Positions 55,461 to 64,000 of a DNA stretch of 64,000 nucleotides are shown here, piece after piece. Position 1 is the first letter of the stretch, and every line of letters begins with the position of its first letter. Both the position numbers and the translations under genes were made by a program. The DNA lies in contig JACTNA010000005.1 of assembly GCA_014584315.1 (NCBI GenBank), forward strand, positions 62,001 through 126,000, read 5' to 3'. Under the pieces are notes generated by a model. It had not been told where the DNA came from. It searched no databases and was given only the letters and a program-made list of their open reading frames with translations. The DNA is from Planctomycetota bacterium (lineage in GTDB: Bacteria; Planctomycetota; Phycisphaerae; Phycisphaerales; UBA1924).

Positions 55461-56348
55461 CTACCGGCCGCTGCGCTTCGCCTCGGTCTCGCGCTGGAGG
55501 ACGCGTTTCTCGCGTTCGGTGAGGCTACCGATGCCCTCCTGGCGGACTTTTTCGAGGACCCTGCCGACCTCGTCGTCGCCGCGGGATCGGCGCGGGGGTC
55601 GCGGCGTGCCGCTCTCCCGGCGTGAATCCTTCAGCACGTCGAAGAAGTCGCGCAGGAGGTGGGAGTTGCGGATGAAGAAGAACCCCGCGGCGGCCCCGCC
55701 GAGGTGGGCCGCGTCGCCGCCGGCGTTCGCGCCGCCGGCGAGCAGGTTGACGGCGGCCAGCGCGACGTAGCCGTAGGCGAACCACTTCATCCGCAAGGGG
55801 ATCGGCGGGAAGATGAGTTGCACGATGGTGTTCGGGGCGATGAAGGCGCACGCCATGATGACGCCGAAGACGCCGGCCGACGCGCCGACAAGGGGGGTTG
55901 CGGTATCGTGGAAGAGCACGCCCGGCAGCGCGAGGCCCGGGATTTGGCCGAGGAGGTTGAGGAGCAGGTACGCCAGCCCGCCGAAGATGCCGCAGACGAG
56001 GTAGAAGGCGAGGTACTTCTTCCGCCCGAGGTACTGCTCGACGAGGCCGCCGAAGACGAACAGGCCGAACATGTTGAAGAACAGGTGCCAGATCGTGTCC
56101 GGGCTGTGCAGGAACTGGAACGTCACCAGCCGCCAGACTTCGAGATGCTGAAACCCCCTCTTTGTGGAGAAGTGTCCAACGTCGTACAGCCAGGGGAAGA
56201 GCACGGTGTTCGCCAGGACGTGGACCGCCACGTTGACGATGATGAGCCAGGTGTTGACGGAGAGCGCGTTGACACGGGCTGCGCGCCGCCGGGGCGCGCC
56301 CCCCCCGCCGCTGTCGCGCCGTGCGTACTCACGATCGTAGATGCCCAT
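55461..56348 (-). CDS. Rhomboid-family intramembrane serine protease with tail domain
   Basis: A 295-residue polytopic protease. HLFFNMFGLFVFG holds the Asn of the oxyanion hole near residue 90, the active Ser is in VGASAGVFGV near 152, and the paired His is in DAAHLGGAAAGF near 214. Six helices are expected. A soluble tail (259-295) rich in Arg/Glu resembles the DUF6576-type extension of other rhomboids. The same tail occurs on the neighbouring site-2 protease (19 of 37 residues identical). It starts 62 bases after that gene and ends 18 bases before tgt. Confidence 0.92.
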   Translation of the reverse strand: MGIYDREYARRDSGGGGAPRRRAARVNALSVNTWLIIVNVAVHVLANTVLFPWLYDVGHFSTKRGFQHLEVWRLVTFQFLHSPDTIWHLFFNMFGLFVFGGLVEQYLGRKKYLAFYLVCGIFGGLAYLLLNLLGQIPGLALPGVLFHDTATPLVGASAGVFGVIMACAFIAPNTIVQLIFPPIPLRMKWFAYGYVALAAVNLLAGGANAGGDAAHLGGAAAGFFFIRNSHLLRDFFDVLKDSRRESGTPRPPRRSRGDDEVGRVLEKVRQEGIGSLTEREKRVLQRETEAKRSGR

Positions 56349-56410
56349 CGCGCCGCGCCGCTCCGTTCCGTGGATGCGCCGGCCCTGCCCCGGCCGCCGA
56401 GCCGACCATC

Positions 56411-57469
56411 CTAGCCGCCGGTGCGCTTGCGCTCCGTCGCCCGTTGGAGGGTCTTGCGCTCGGCCCGCGTCAGGCTGTCGATCCCCTGCTCGCTGATCTT
56501 GGCGAGGATGCGGTCGACCTCGGCCTGCTCCTCCTCCTGCCGCTGACGGCGCCGCTCCTCGGCCCGGTTGGGCGGCTCGGGCGGTTCGTCCCGCAGCGAC
56601 GCCGAGAACTCGCTCTCCTCGCCCGCGAGCAGCGAGAGTCGCCGTCGCTCGAACCAGCAGATCAGCCCGCCGAAGAGGGCGATCGCCATCAGGAGCGTCT
56701 CCCGCCCGACGGCCGCGACGACGAAGAGGGCCACCGCCGTCACCAGCCCGACCACGCTTGCCGTCCGCATGGACTCCGCATACCCGGACCTCGCCCAGAG
56801 CGCGGCCTGGAGGATGCGGCCGCCGTCCATCGGGAACATGGGCACGAGCAGGTTGAACGCGAGGAGGACGGCGTTCATGTAGTGGAGCCACCAGATGGTG
56901 ACGACCAGCCAGAGCGCGAAACTGCTCGATGCCGCGAATCCGCCGAGGGCCAGTTCGGGTCGGAACGGGTTGAAGAAGACGGCCGACCACTCCCGGGTGG
57001 CGAAGTACGCCGCCGCGGCGAGCACGGGCAGGAGGAACACGTTGACCAACGGTCCGCCGAGAGCGGTCCAGAGGTGCGCCCGCCAGTCGTCCGGCACCCG
57101 GCACATCGCCAGTCCGCCGAGCGGCCACATGATGATCTCGTCGGCGTCGCCGCCGACGCGCCGGGCCGTGAGACAGTGCCCGTACTCGTGGAGCAGCACG
57201 AGGACGAAGAGGCATCCCAGCCCTGTCGCGGTGTAGAGCGGGCCGATGTCCAGCCAGAGCGAATGCACGAGCCGAGCGACGATGACAATCAGAAAGACGA
57301 CGTGCAGCCGCACGCGGATGCCCCAGGCCGAGTAGAGCGGCACCGCCCAGGTCAGCGGGTTTTCGCCGTCGCCGAAGACCCGTCGCACGGCGTGCCGGAA
57401 CCACCCGCCCCCGCGGCTGTCCCAGGAGGGAGGCTCGACCGACCCGTGCCTGTCCGCGCCGCGCATCAT
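56411..57469 (-). CDS. Site-2-protease-like M50 metalloprotease with rhomboid-type tail
   Basis: A 352-residue membrane metalloprotease. The zinc motif [21 protein letters not shown] is near residues 92-112, and the second ligand region [13 protein letters not shown] near 215. There is no PDZ or CBS domain. The N-terminus is a basic Gly-rich stretch. A coiled, charged C-terminal part (290-352) ends in the same tail as the adjacent rhomboid. S2P enzymes cut membrane-anchored regulators after a first cut; the shared tail suggests a common partner. It lies 75 bases after eno. Confidence 0.92.
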   Translation of the reverse strand: MMRGADRHGSVEPPSWDSRGGGWFRHAVRRVFGDGENPLTWAVPLYSAWGIRVRLHVVFLIVIVARLVHSLWLDIGPLYTATGLGCLFVLVLLHEYGHCLTARRVGGDADEIIMWPLGGLAMCRVPDDWRAHLWTALGGPLVNVFLLPVLAAAAYFATREWSAVFFNPFRPELALGGFAASSSFALWLVVTIWWLHYMNAVLLAFNLLVPMFPMDGGRILQAALWARSGYAESMRTASVVGLVTAVALFVVAAVGRETLLMAIALFGGLICWFERRRLSLLAGEESEFSASLRDEPPEPPNRAEERRRQRQEEEQAEVDRILAKISEQGIDSLTRAERKTLQRATERKRTGG

Positions 57470-57544
57470 CGACGGTTCACCCGTGCACCGATGTCAATGC
57501 TCCGAAGATCAAACCACGGGGCGCGATCGCGGTTGCACACCCCG

Positions 57545-58954
<1,410 letters not shown>

Positions 58955-58977
58955 CTACACTTCCCGAGAGGGTGCCC

Positions 58978-59688
58978 ATGCCCACGACCCACGAAGGCTT
59001 CTCGCAGCGTCTGCTCCGGCTGAAGGCCGACCTGGCCGCGCAGGGCGGGCGCGTTCAGGCGATGTACGAGGACGCCTGTGAGGCCGTCTTCTCCGGCGAT
59101 GAGGGCGCGGCCAGGTCCGTCGTTGAGCGTGACGACGAGATCGACCGCGCGGACGTCGCCATCGAGAAGGCTTCGGTGCGGCTTCTCGCCGACGCCACCA
59201 ATGACGGCGCGGCCCTCGACGCCGCCCAACTCCGCGCGGTGCTGACGGTCGTGAAGGTGAACAACGAACTCGAACGGGCCGCCGACGCGGCGGTGGTCGT
59301 CGCGGAGTGCGTGCCGGCGATCCGCCCCTTCCGGGACGCGATCCCGCAGACGTTCCGCGTGCTTACGAACAGCGTCGTCGGGATCCTTCGCGACGTCAAC
59401 CGGGCCTTCGAGCGTGACGACGCCGCGCTGGCCCGGCTCGTGCTCCAGAGCGAGGACACCGTCGAGGCGTTCAAGAGCGGCCTGCTCCGGGAGGCCGAGG
59501 AGCGCGTCGCCGCGGGGACGATGCCGGTCGACTTGGCGTTCGTACTGCACGAACTGGCGAATCAGTGCGAGCGCATCGCTGACCATGCGACGAACATCGC
59601 CGAGCAGGTCATCTACCTGGCGTCGGGCGCGATCGTTCGTCACACCGACGCCGGCTGGGTCGATCTCCCCGACATCGCACGCAACTGA
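58978..59688 (+). CDS. phoU: PhoU-domain protein
   Basis: A 236-residue all-helical protein made of two PhoU repeats, each a three-helix bundle. The repeats carry acidic metal-site clusters: V-K-V-N-N-E-L-E-R-A-A-D near residue 95, and HELANQCERIADHATNIAEQVIYL near 200. PhoU controls the PstSCAB phosphate transporter and the PhoR kinase; no pst or pho genes are nearby. GAGAGGG lies upstream of the ATG. Confidence 0.92.
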   Translation: MPTTHEGFSQRLLRLKADLAAQGGRVQAMYEDACEAVFSGDEGAARSVVERDDEIDRADVAIEKASVRLLADATNDGAALDAAQLRAVLTVVKVNNELERAADAAVVVAECVPAIRPFRDAIPQTFRVLTNSVVGILRDVNRAFERDDAALARLVLQSEDTVEAFKSGLLREAEERVAAGTMPVDLAFVLHELANQCERIADHATNIAEQVIYLASGAIVRHTDAGWVDLPDIARN

Positions 59689-59702
59689 CCGCTCCGGGTC
59701 GG

Positions 59703-60929
59703 CTACCGCACGGAGCCGACGCCCACCGGGCGCTCGCTGCGCAACTCGGACGCGACGGCCGCCAGTGCGCGCATCGCGCCGTGGACGGTCTCCTCGCTCA
59801 CGAACGGTCCGACGCTGAGGCGGACCGCCCCGCCGCGCTCCAGCGTGCCCAAGGCTCCGTGCGCCCGCGGCGCGCAGTGCAACCCGGCCCGCGCCAGGTA
59901 GCCGCGCGATTCGAGTCCGGCCGCGAGCGCGTCGGGCGAGATCGAGTCGTGCGCGAACGAGAACACGCCCACGCGACCTTCGACCGAATCCGGTCCCAGG
60001 AGCCTGAAGCCGTCGCGTTCGCCCGGCATGGTTTCGAGCACGGCCTGGGTGAGGCGTGCCTCGTGCGCGCGCACGAGGTCGACGCCCCGATCCAGCAGCC
60101 ACTCGACTGCCGCCGACAAGCCCGCGATGCCCGGCGTGTTGTGCGAACCAGGCTCGAAGCGATCCGGAAGGGTGAGCGGCTGCACGTCCGATTCGCTCGC
60201 GCTGCCTGTGCCGCCTTCGCGCAGCGGCTCCACGATGGAGTCCATGCCGGCCCGCAGGTACAGCCCGCCGGTGCCGAGCGGGCCGAGCAGCCCTTTGTGG
60301 CCGGGGAACGCGAGCAGGTCGATGCCCATCGACGCCGCGTCGACGGGAGCGTGCCCGAGCGACTGCGCCGCATCGACGAGCAACGGCACGCCGGCCCGCC
60401 GGCAGGCCCGCCCGATCGCCTCGAGCGGTTGGAGTGTGCCGGTGACGTTGCTGGCGTGAACGGCGACGATGAGGGCGGTCTCGGGGCGGACGGCCGCCGC
60501 GATGCTCGTCGCGTCGACCATGCCGGTCCCCGCGTCGGCGTCCACGCAGGTCCAGACCGCTTCGCCGCTCGCCGCGAGGGCATTGAGCGGACGCAGGACC
60601 GAGTTGTGGTCCATCGCGGTCGTGACCACGTGGGCCCGTCGTCCGGGGTGCCCGCGGTTCCACGCCCGCACCGCGCCCTTGATGGCCAGATTCAGCGCAT
60701 CGGTGGCATTGAGCGTGAAGACGACCTGCCCGCTGCGCTCGCCGCCGACGAGTTCGCGGATCCGCTCGCGGCACCGGTCGATGAGCGAGGCGCCCACTCG
60801 CGCGGCCGCGTACGCCCCCCGCCCCGGCGAAGCCCCGACGCGGCGCATGTAGTCCAGCACGGCCTCGTGGACGCACTCTGGCTTGGGGAAACTGGTGGCC
60901 GCGTTGTCGAGGTAGGTCGGAGCGGGCAT
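59703..60929 (-). CDS. Aminotransferase class V / cysteine desulfurase-like protein
   Basis: A 408-residue PLP enzyme close to the NifS/SufS superfamily branch that includes EF2568-type proteins. YLDNAATSFPKPE is the usual N-terminus, VDAAQSLGH holds the PLP Asp, and the Schiff-base Lys is in FPGHKGLLGPLGTG. The Cys in RAGLHCAPRAHGAL is the likely sulfur carrier. Function as a desulfurase is probable but not certain. It ends 14 bases from the convergent PhoU gene and follows gcvT by 25 bases. Confidence 0.9.
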   Translation of the reverse strand: MPAPTYLDNAATSFPKPECVHEAVLDYMRRVGASPGRGAYAAARVGASLIDRCRERIRELVGGERSGQVVFTLNATDALNLAIKGAVRAWNRGHPGRRAHVVTTAMDHNSVLRPLNALAASGEAVWTCVDADAGTGMVDATSIAAAVRPETALIVAVHASNVTGTLQPLEAIGRACRRAGVPLLVDAAQSLGHAPVDAASMGIDLLAFPGHKGLLGPLGTGGLYLRAGMDSIVEPLREGGTGSASESDVQPLTLPDRFEPGSHNTPGIAGLSAAVEWLLDRGVDLVRAHEARLTQAVLETMPGERDGFRLLGPDSVEGRVGVFSFAHDSISPDALAAGLESRGYLARAGLHCAPRAHGALGTLERGGAVRLSVGPFVSEETVHGAMRALAAVASELRSERPVGVGSVR

Positions 60930-60954
60930 TCGGCGCGATGCTACGCGCGCCGCT

Positions 60955-62082
60955 TCACGCCTTCGGCCGCTTGTAGAAGGGCAGCGGGCGGATCCGGCCG
61001 CCCAGCATCCCCTTGCCGGTATCGACCTCGACCGCGGTGCCCACTTCGGAGGCTGCGCGGTCGACGAACGCCATCGCGATCGGCACGCCGAGCGTCGGGC
61101 TGAGGCAGCCGCTGGTGACCTCGCCCACCTCTCGCCCGCTCGCGTGGACCTTCATCCCCTGGCGCGGCGTGCGCTTGCCCTCGAACTCGACGCCCGCCAG
61201 GACGCGAGCAGGGCCGCCCTCGGCCTTCGTGCGCTCGAGCGCGTCGAGCCCGATGAACCGTTCGCCGCCCTCCGCGGCGTGCTTGTCCAGGCTGATCGCA
61301 AAGTCCACGCCGCAGGAGAGGGCGTTGATCTCCTCGCCCAGTTCGTGCCCGTACAGGGGCATGCCGGCTTCGAGACGGAGCGTGTCGCGGGCACCGAGGC
61401 CGGCGGGCTTGAGCAGGGCGGCCTGCGCGCGGAGGTCCACGTCCTTGAGCAGCAGTTTCATCGCCATCTCGATCGCGTTCGACGGCAGGATCACCTCGAC
61501 GCCGTCCTCGCCCGTGTAGCCGGTGCGCGACACGATGAGTTTGAGGACAAGCAGGTTCTTGACGGTGAATCGGTACCGCTTGAGCGTGGGGATTTCCTTG
61601 CTGAATCGCCCGATGAGGTCCAAGACCTTCGGGCCTTGCAGAGCGACCATGGCCGTCTTGAGGGTGGTGTCCTCGATCTTCGCCGAGAGGTCGCCGGCGG
61701 ATCGGACGCGCTCGAAGTGGGCGAGCATCTTGTCGCGGTTGGCGCCGTTGACGACGACCATGAAGTCGTCGTCGTCCATGCGGTAGACGATGACGTCGTC
61801 GTGGACGCCGCCCCGCTCGTTGCAGGCGAGGCTGTAGCGGCATTGGCCCGGCTCCATGTCGCCGATGCGGCGCGTGCAGACGCGTTCGAGCAGTCGGCGT
61901 GCGTGCCGCCCGCCGATCTTCACGCGCCCCATGTGCGAGACGTCGAAGACTCCCCCCGACTCGCGGACCTGCCGGTGTTCCTCGTGAATGCCCGAGTAGA
62001 CCATCGGCATCTCCCACCCGGCGAAGTCCACCAGGCGGGCGCCGTGCTCGACATGGAACGAGTGGAGCGGGGATCGATGCAC
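60955..62082 (-). CDS. gcvT: Glycine cleavage system T protein (aminomethyltransferase)
   Basis: A 375-residue enzyme that transfers the aminomethyl group from lipoyl-GcvH to tetrahydrofolate. VDFAGWEMPMVYSGIHEEH, FDVSHMGRVKIGG, ARDTLRLEAGMPLYGHEL and the late GEVTSGCLSPTLGVPIAMAFV are all typical. The start is GTG 62082, preceded by GGAGG at a good distance; the open frame upstream to 62139 lacks such a site. gcvH and gcvP are not here. It adds a one-carbon enzyme to the metF and solA genes elsewhere in the window. Confidence 0.95.
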   Translation of the reverse strand: MHRSPLHSFHVEHGARLVDFAGWEMPMVYSGIHEEHRQVRESGGVFDVSHMGRVKIGGRHARRLLERVCTRRIGDMEPGQCRYSLACNERGGVHDDVIVYRMDDDDFMVVVNGANRDKMLAHFERVRSAGDLSAKIEDTTLKTAMVALQGPKVLDLIGRFSKEIPTLKRYRFTVKNLLVLKLIVSRTGYTGEDGVEVILPSNAIEMAMKLLLKDVDLRAQAALLKPAGLGARDTLRLEAGMPLYGHELGEEINALSCGVDFAISLDKHAAEGGERFIGLDALERTKAEGGPARVLAGVEFEGKRTPRQGMKVHASGREVGEVTSGCLSPTLGVPIAMAFVDRAASEVGTAVEVDTGKGMLGGRIRPLPFYKRPKA

Positions 62083-62161
62083 AGGACAGCCTCCGCGTGC
62101 CCGAGAGCGTTCCCGCGCTCGCTGGGCAGCCGCGGACACTATCCGATCGGCCCTCGCGGGG

Positions 62162-62656
62162 CTACGCGGCCCGCTTGCCCTTCATGTGCTTGTTCCACCA
62201 CCGGTCGATGTGGATGCCTTCCGGGCATTCCTCGAATCGTACGCCGACGATGTACCCGATGCCCTCGGCGTAGCGTGACTGCATCACCTTGCCGCAATAG
62301 AGGCGACCCGGGCGGTTGCCCTTTGGCGGCACGGCGAGAAGCACCAGCCGGCCCTTGTGGACCATCCGCCTGGAACGAAGCCCGACCCCGGAGCGGCTCA
62401 GGTCCAGAGACACGGCCTCCCATGGCTCGCCCGGCTCGCCGTTGCGGCTCAGTTCCGCCATGACCACCGGCAACTCGAGGCCCTGCCGATCGTGCGTACG
62501 CCTGCACCTCATCGACTCTTCGCTCCCCGCCTCGGGCGTGCTCTGGTCCGCGTTCTGCTGGCCGCCCGGTCCATCACCCTGGGTGTCCGAGCGTTTTTCC
62601 CTGGCACTGTCGGCGACCAGATACCTTCGCGCGACGCTTCGATCGTTCGTGCTCAT
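62162..62656 (-). CDS. PilZ-domain protein
   Basis: A 164-residue protein whose residues 48-160 look like a PilZ domain: an R-C-R-R-T-H-D-R-Q opening in the RxxxR position and LDLSRSGVGL for the D/N-x-S-x-x-G motif, the two c-di-GMP contact sites. The first 47 residues are disordered and polar. An ATG at codon 49 would give only the domain. The gene lies between panC and gcvT on the minus strand. Confidence 0.75.
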   Translation of the reverse strand: MSTNDRSVARRYLVADSAREKRSDTQGDGPGGQQNADQSTPEAGSEESMRCRRTHDRQGLELPVVMAELSRNGEPGEPWEAVSLDLSRSGVGLRSRRMVHKGRLVLLAVPPKGNRPGRLYCGKVMQSRYAEGIGYIVGVRFEECPEGIHIDRWWNKHMKGKRAA

Positions 62657-62723
62657 GTGGTGAGTGCCCCCCCGGCACCAACACCGATCGGCACCCTCCC
62701 GACACCCCTTGAACAGGGTCGCT

Positions 62724-63578
62724 TCAACCCGTGCCTTCCATCGGCCAACCGGCGTTGTCGATCAGGCGCACCTTCCCCACTCTGCCCGCGACGAGAGCGC
62801 GGCAGGTCCGAGAGCCTTGGGGCGGGCCGAGCGTCTCGGCATCGCGGACGACCGCGTACTCGATCCCGACGTCGGCCGTCCGCATCGTGGCCCGCATCGC
62901 GGCCTCCGCGCCGGTGGGATCGGAGCGCTCCCCGGCGGCCTGCAAGGACCGATAGAGCGCACGCGCGATGCGCCGATCGTCAGGCCCGAGCCGCACGTTG
63001 CGGCTGCTCAGCGCCAGGCCGTCCGGGTCTCGAATCGTCGGTCCGGAAACGACGCCGATGTCCAGGCGCTCCTGCGCGACCATCGCCCGCACGACCTGCA
63101 ACTGCTGCCAGTCCTTCTCGCCGAAGACGGCCGCGACGGGCCGCACCAGTTCGAACAGCCGGAGCACGACCTGGCACACACCCGCAAAGTGCCCGGGGCG
63201 GAAGCGGTCCTCGAGTCGAGGCTCGGTGGCCACCGCCGGCAGCGCGGGGATGCGCACGTCAACTCCGCGTGGGTACACCTCCTCGACGGCCGGCACAAAC
63301 ACCGCGTCCATCCCCTCGCGTGTGCAGACGGCAAGGTCGGCGTCGAGCGCCTTCGGATACGCGGCGAAGTCCTCGTTCTCGGTGAACTGCGTCGGGTTCA
63401 CGAACACGCTGACGACACACGGCGCCCCGCCGCGTCGCCGCGCTTCGCGCCCCGCGATGCGCATGAGCGAAGCGTGGCCCTCGTGGAGCGCTCCCATCGT
63501 GGGCACGAAGACCGACCCGAGGCCGACCTCCCGCCGCAGTTCCGCCTCGGTCCGCACAACTCGAACGCCCGCGCCCAT
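62724..63578 (-). CDS. panC: Pantothenate synthetase
   Basis: A 284-residue enzyme joining pantoate and beta-alanine with ATP. VPTMGALHEGHASLMRIA is the HIGH-type signature. VSVFVNPTQFTENEDFAAYP, the G-E-K-D-W-Q-Q-L segment and DPDGLALSSRNV with the KMSKS-like S-S-R-N follow. Length matches the family. panB and panD are not adjacent. It is the first minus-strand gene in this group, divergent from the glycosyltransferase by 95 bases. Confidence 0.96.
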   Translation of the reverse strand: MGAGVRVVRTEAELRREVGLGSVFVPTMGALHEGHASLMRIAGREARRRGGAPCVVSVFVNPTQFTENEDFAAYPKALDADLAVCTREGMDAVFVPAVEEVYPRGVDVRIPALPAVATEPRLEDRFRPGHFAGVCQVVLRLFELVRPVAAVFGEKDWQQLQVVRAMVAQERLDIGVVSGPTIRDPDGLALSSRNVRLGPDDRRIARALYRSLQAAGERSDPTGAEAAMRATMRTADVGIEYAVVRDAETLGPPQGSRTCRALVAGRVGKVRLIDNAGWPMEGTG

Positions 63579-63673
63579 GCGGCAGACAGTAGCGGCGCGG
63601 GCGGATGGCGGGGGCAGGGGCGCCCAGCGTGCGCGGCGAACGGCGGCGCGGCTTCCCCTTCATAGACTGTCGC

Positions 63674-64000
63674 ATGAGCCGCGCGGGGGAGGATCGGCCC
63701 CGACTCCATCTCCTGATCGCCACACACACCACGCGTCACCTCGCGCTGTGCCTGGCCGCGCTGGCCAACCAGACCCGACCGCCCGACACCGTGACCGTCT
63801 CGTGCGACACCGACGACCGGGGCATCCCGAGCCTGGCCGGCATGGTCTGGCCCCGCGTGGCGGATCGGATGCGGGCGAACTCGCGTGCCGTGCCCGCGCT
63901 GCGGATCGTCCTTCGGCCTCATCAGGGAGAGGCCAGGCCAGCGCAGGTCCGCAACAACGCCCTGCGGTCGCTCGATCAGGCCGGGGAACTGCACGACCGA
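63674..64000 (+). CDS. Family 2 glycosyltransferase, 5' part
   Basis: The ATG at 63674 opens a frame that stays open for 109 codons to the window end. LHLLIATHTTRHLALCLAALANQTRPPDTVTVSCDTDD is, read in parts, the start of a GT-A fold: an I-A-T-H nucleotide strand, the L-x-x-L-x-x-Q-T helix, and the S-C-D-T-D-D nucleotide-sugar site. Around residues 88-100 the P-A-Q-V-R-N-N-A-L segment matches the usual R-N-x-A-L helix. The rest lies outside. The acceptor is unknown. Confidence 0.85.
   Translation, partial: MSRAGEDRPRLHLLIATHTTRHLALCLAALANQTRPPDTVTVSCDTDDRGIPSLAGMVWPRVADRMRANSRAVPALRIVLRPHQGEARPAQVRNNALRSLDQAGELHDR

Overview
The window is very GC-rich, almost gap-free bacterial chromosome. 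Gene content points to a planctomycete, most likely of the Phycisphaerae/Phycisphaerales type. The markers are a prepilin-like protein with the planctomycete H-X9-DG tail motif, a Tat-exported Gfo/Idh oxidoreductase, a secreted DUF1080 plus alpha-L-fucosidase fusion, a PTPGTL-type PEP-CTERM-like sorting tail, and a fused SecDF. This assignment is inferred from gene families; there is no rRNA in the window. I found no insertion sequence, phage gene, CRISPR array or other sign of recent transfer. About fifty-five protein genes, one tRNA-Ser(GGA) and several regulatory sites can be supported.

Layout. 1-4953: a divergent pair (5' end of a formylglycine-generating-enzyme-like gene on the minus strand, ApbE lipoprotein on the plus strand), then a Gfo/Idh oxidoreductase and a DUF1080-GH29 glycosidase. 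4973-10540: a promoter, a leader with a short lysine-containing reading frame and an intrinsic terminator, then lysW, lysX, lysY, lysZ, lysK and homocitrate synthase. This is the carrier-protein (LysW) version of the alpha-aminoadipate lysine pathway. 10563-15307 (minus): a GldA/F/G-like ABC system with a DUF4340 protein. 15361-22296: methyl-cycle genes (metF, ahcY, and an ArsR-methyltransferase fusion regulator) around a prepilin gene and a PqiA/PqiB pair. 22367-31302: mixed genes (LigD-phosphoesterase-like, asparagine synthase, ChaN lipoprotein, PA0069-type radical SAM, tRNA-Ser, PAP2, ArnT-like glycosyltransferase, truB). 31304-34725 (minus): hutU and hutH. 34861-42545: a membrane protein, a DUF2156-RimI fusion, proS, a secreted sorting-tail protein, a degenerate QueC-like protein and an S10 peptidase. 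42587-48234: sirtuin, thpR, sarcosine-oxidase-like flavoprotein, epimerase, acetyltransferase, UDP-glucuronate decarboxylase and aldo/keto reductase. 48279-58843 (minus): a long run eno, site-2 protease, rhomboid, tgt, yajC, secDF, LysM protein, flavoprotein. 58978-64000: PhoU-like, cysteine desulfurase, gcvT, PilZ, panC and the start of a family 2 glycosyltransferase.

How genes work together. The lys operon makes lysine from 2-oxoglutarate and acetyl-CoA on the LysW carrier; the homoaconitase, homoisocitrate dehydrogenase and aminotransferase steps are not here. Its leader has the parts of a transcription attenuator: a Lys-Leu-Leu-Lys-Val-Lys stretch, a 7-base segment identical to the terminator's 5' arm, and a terminator with five Ts. 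The ArsR-methyltransferase gene carries a 22-bp inverted repeat over its own start, and 19 of the 22 bases recur in the metF promoter region. I read this as a local regulon for S-adenosylmethionine/S-adenosylhomocysteine metabolism. The tgt-yajC-secDF group sits beside two intramembrane proteases of different families that share a C-terminal tail.
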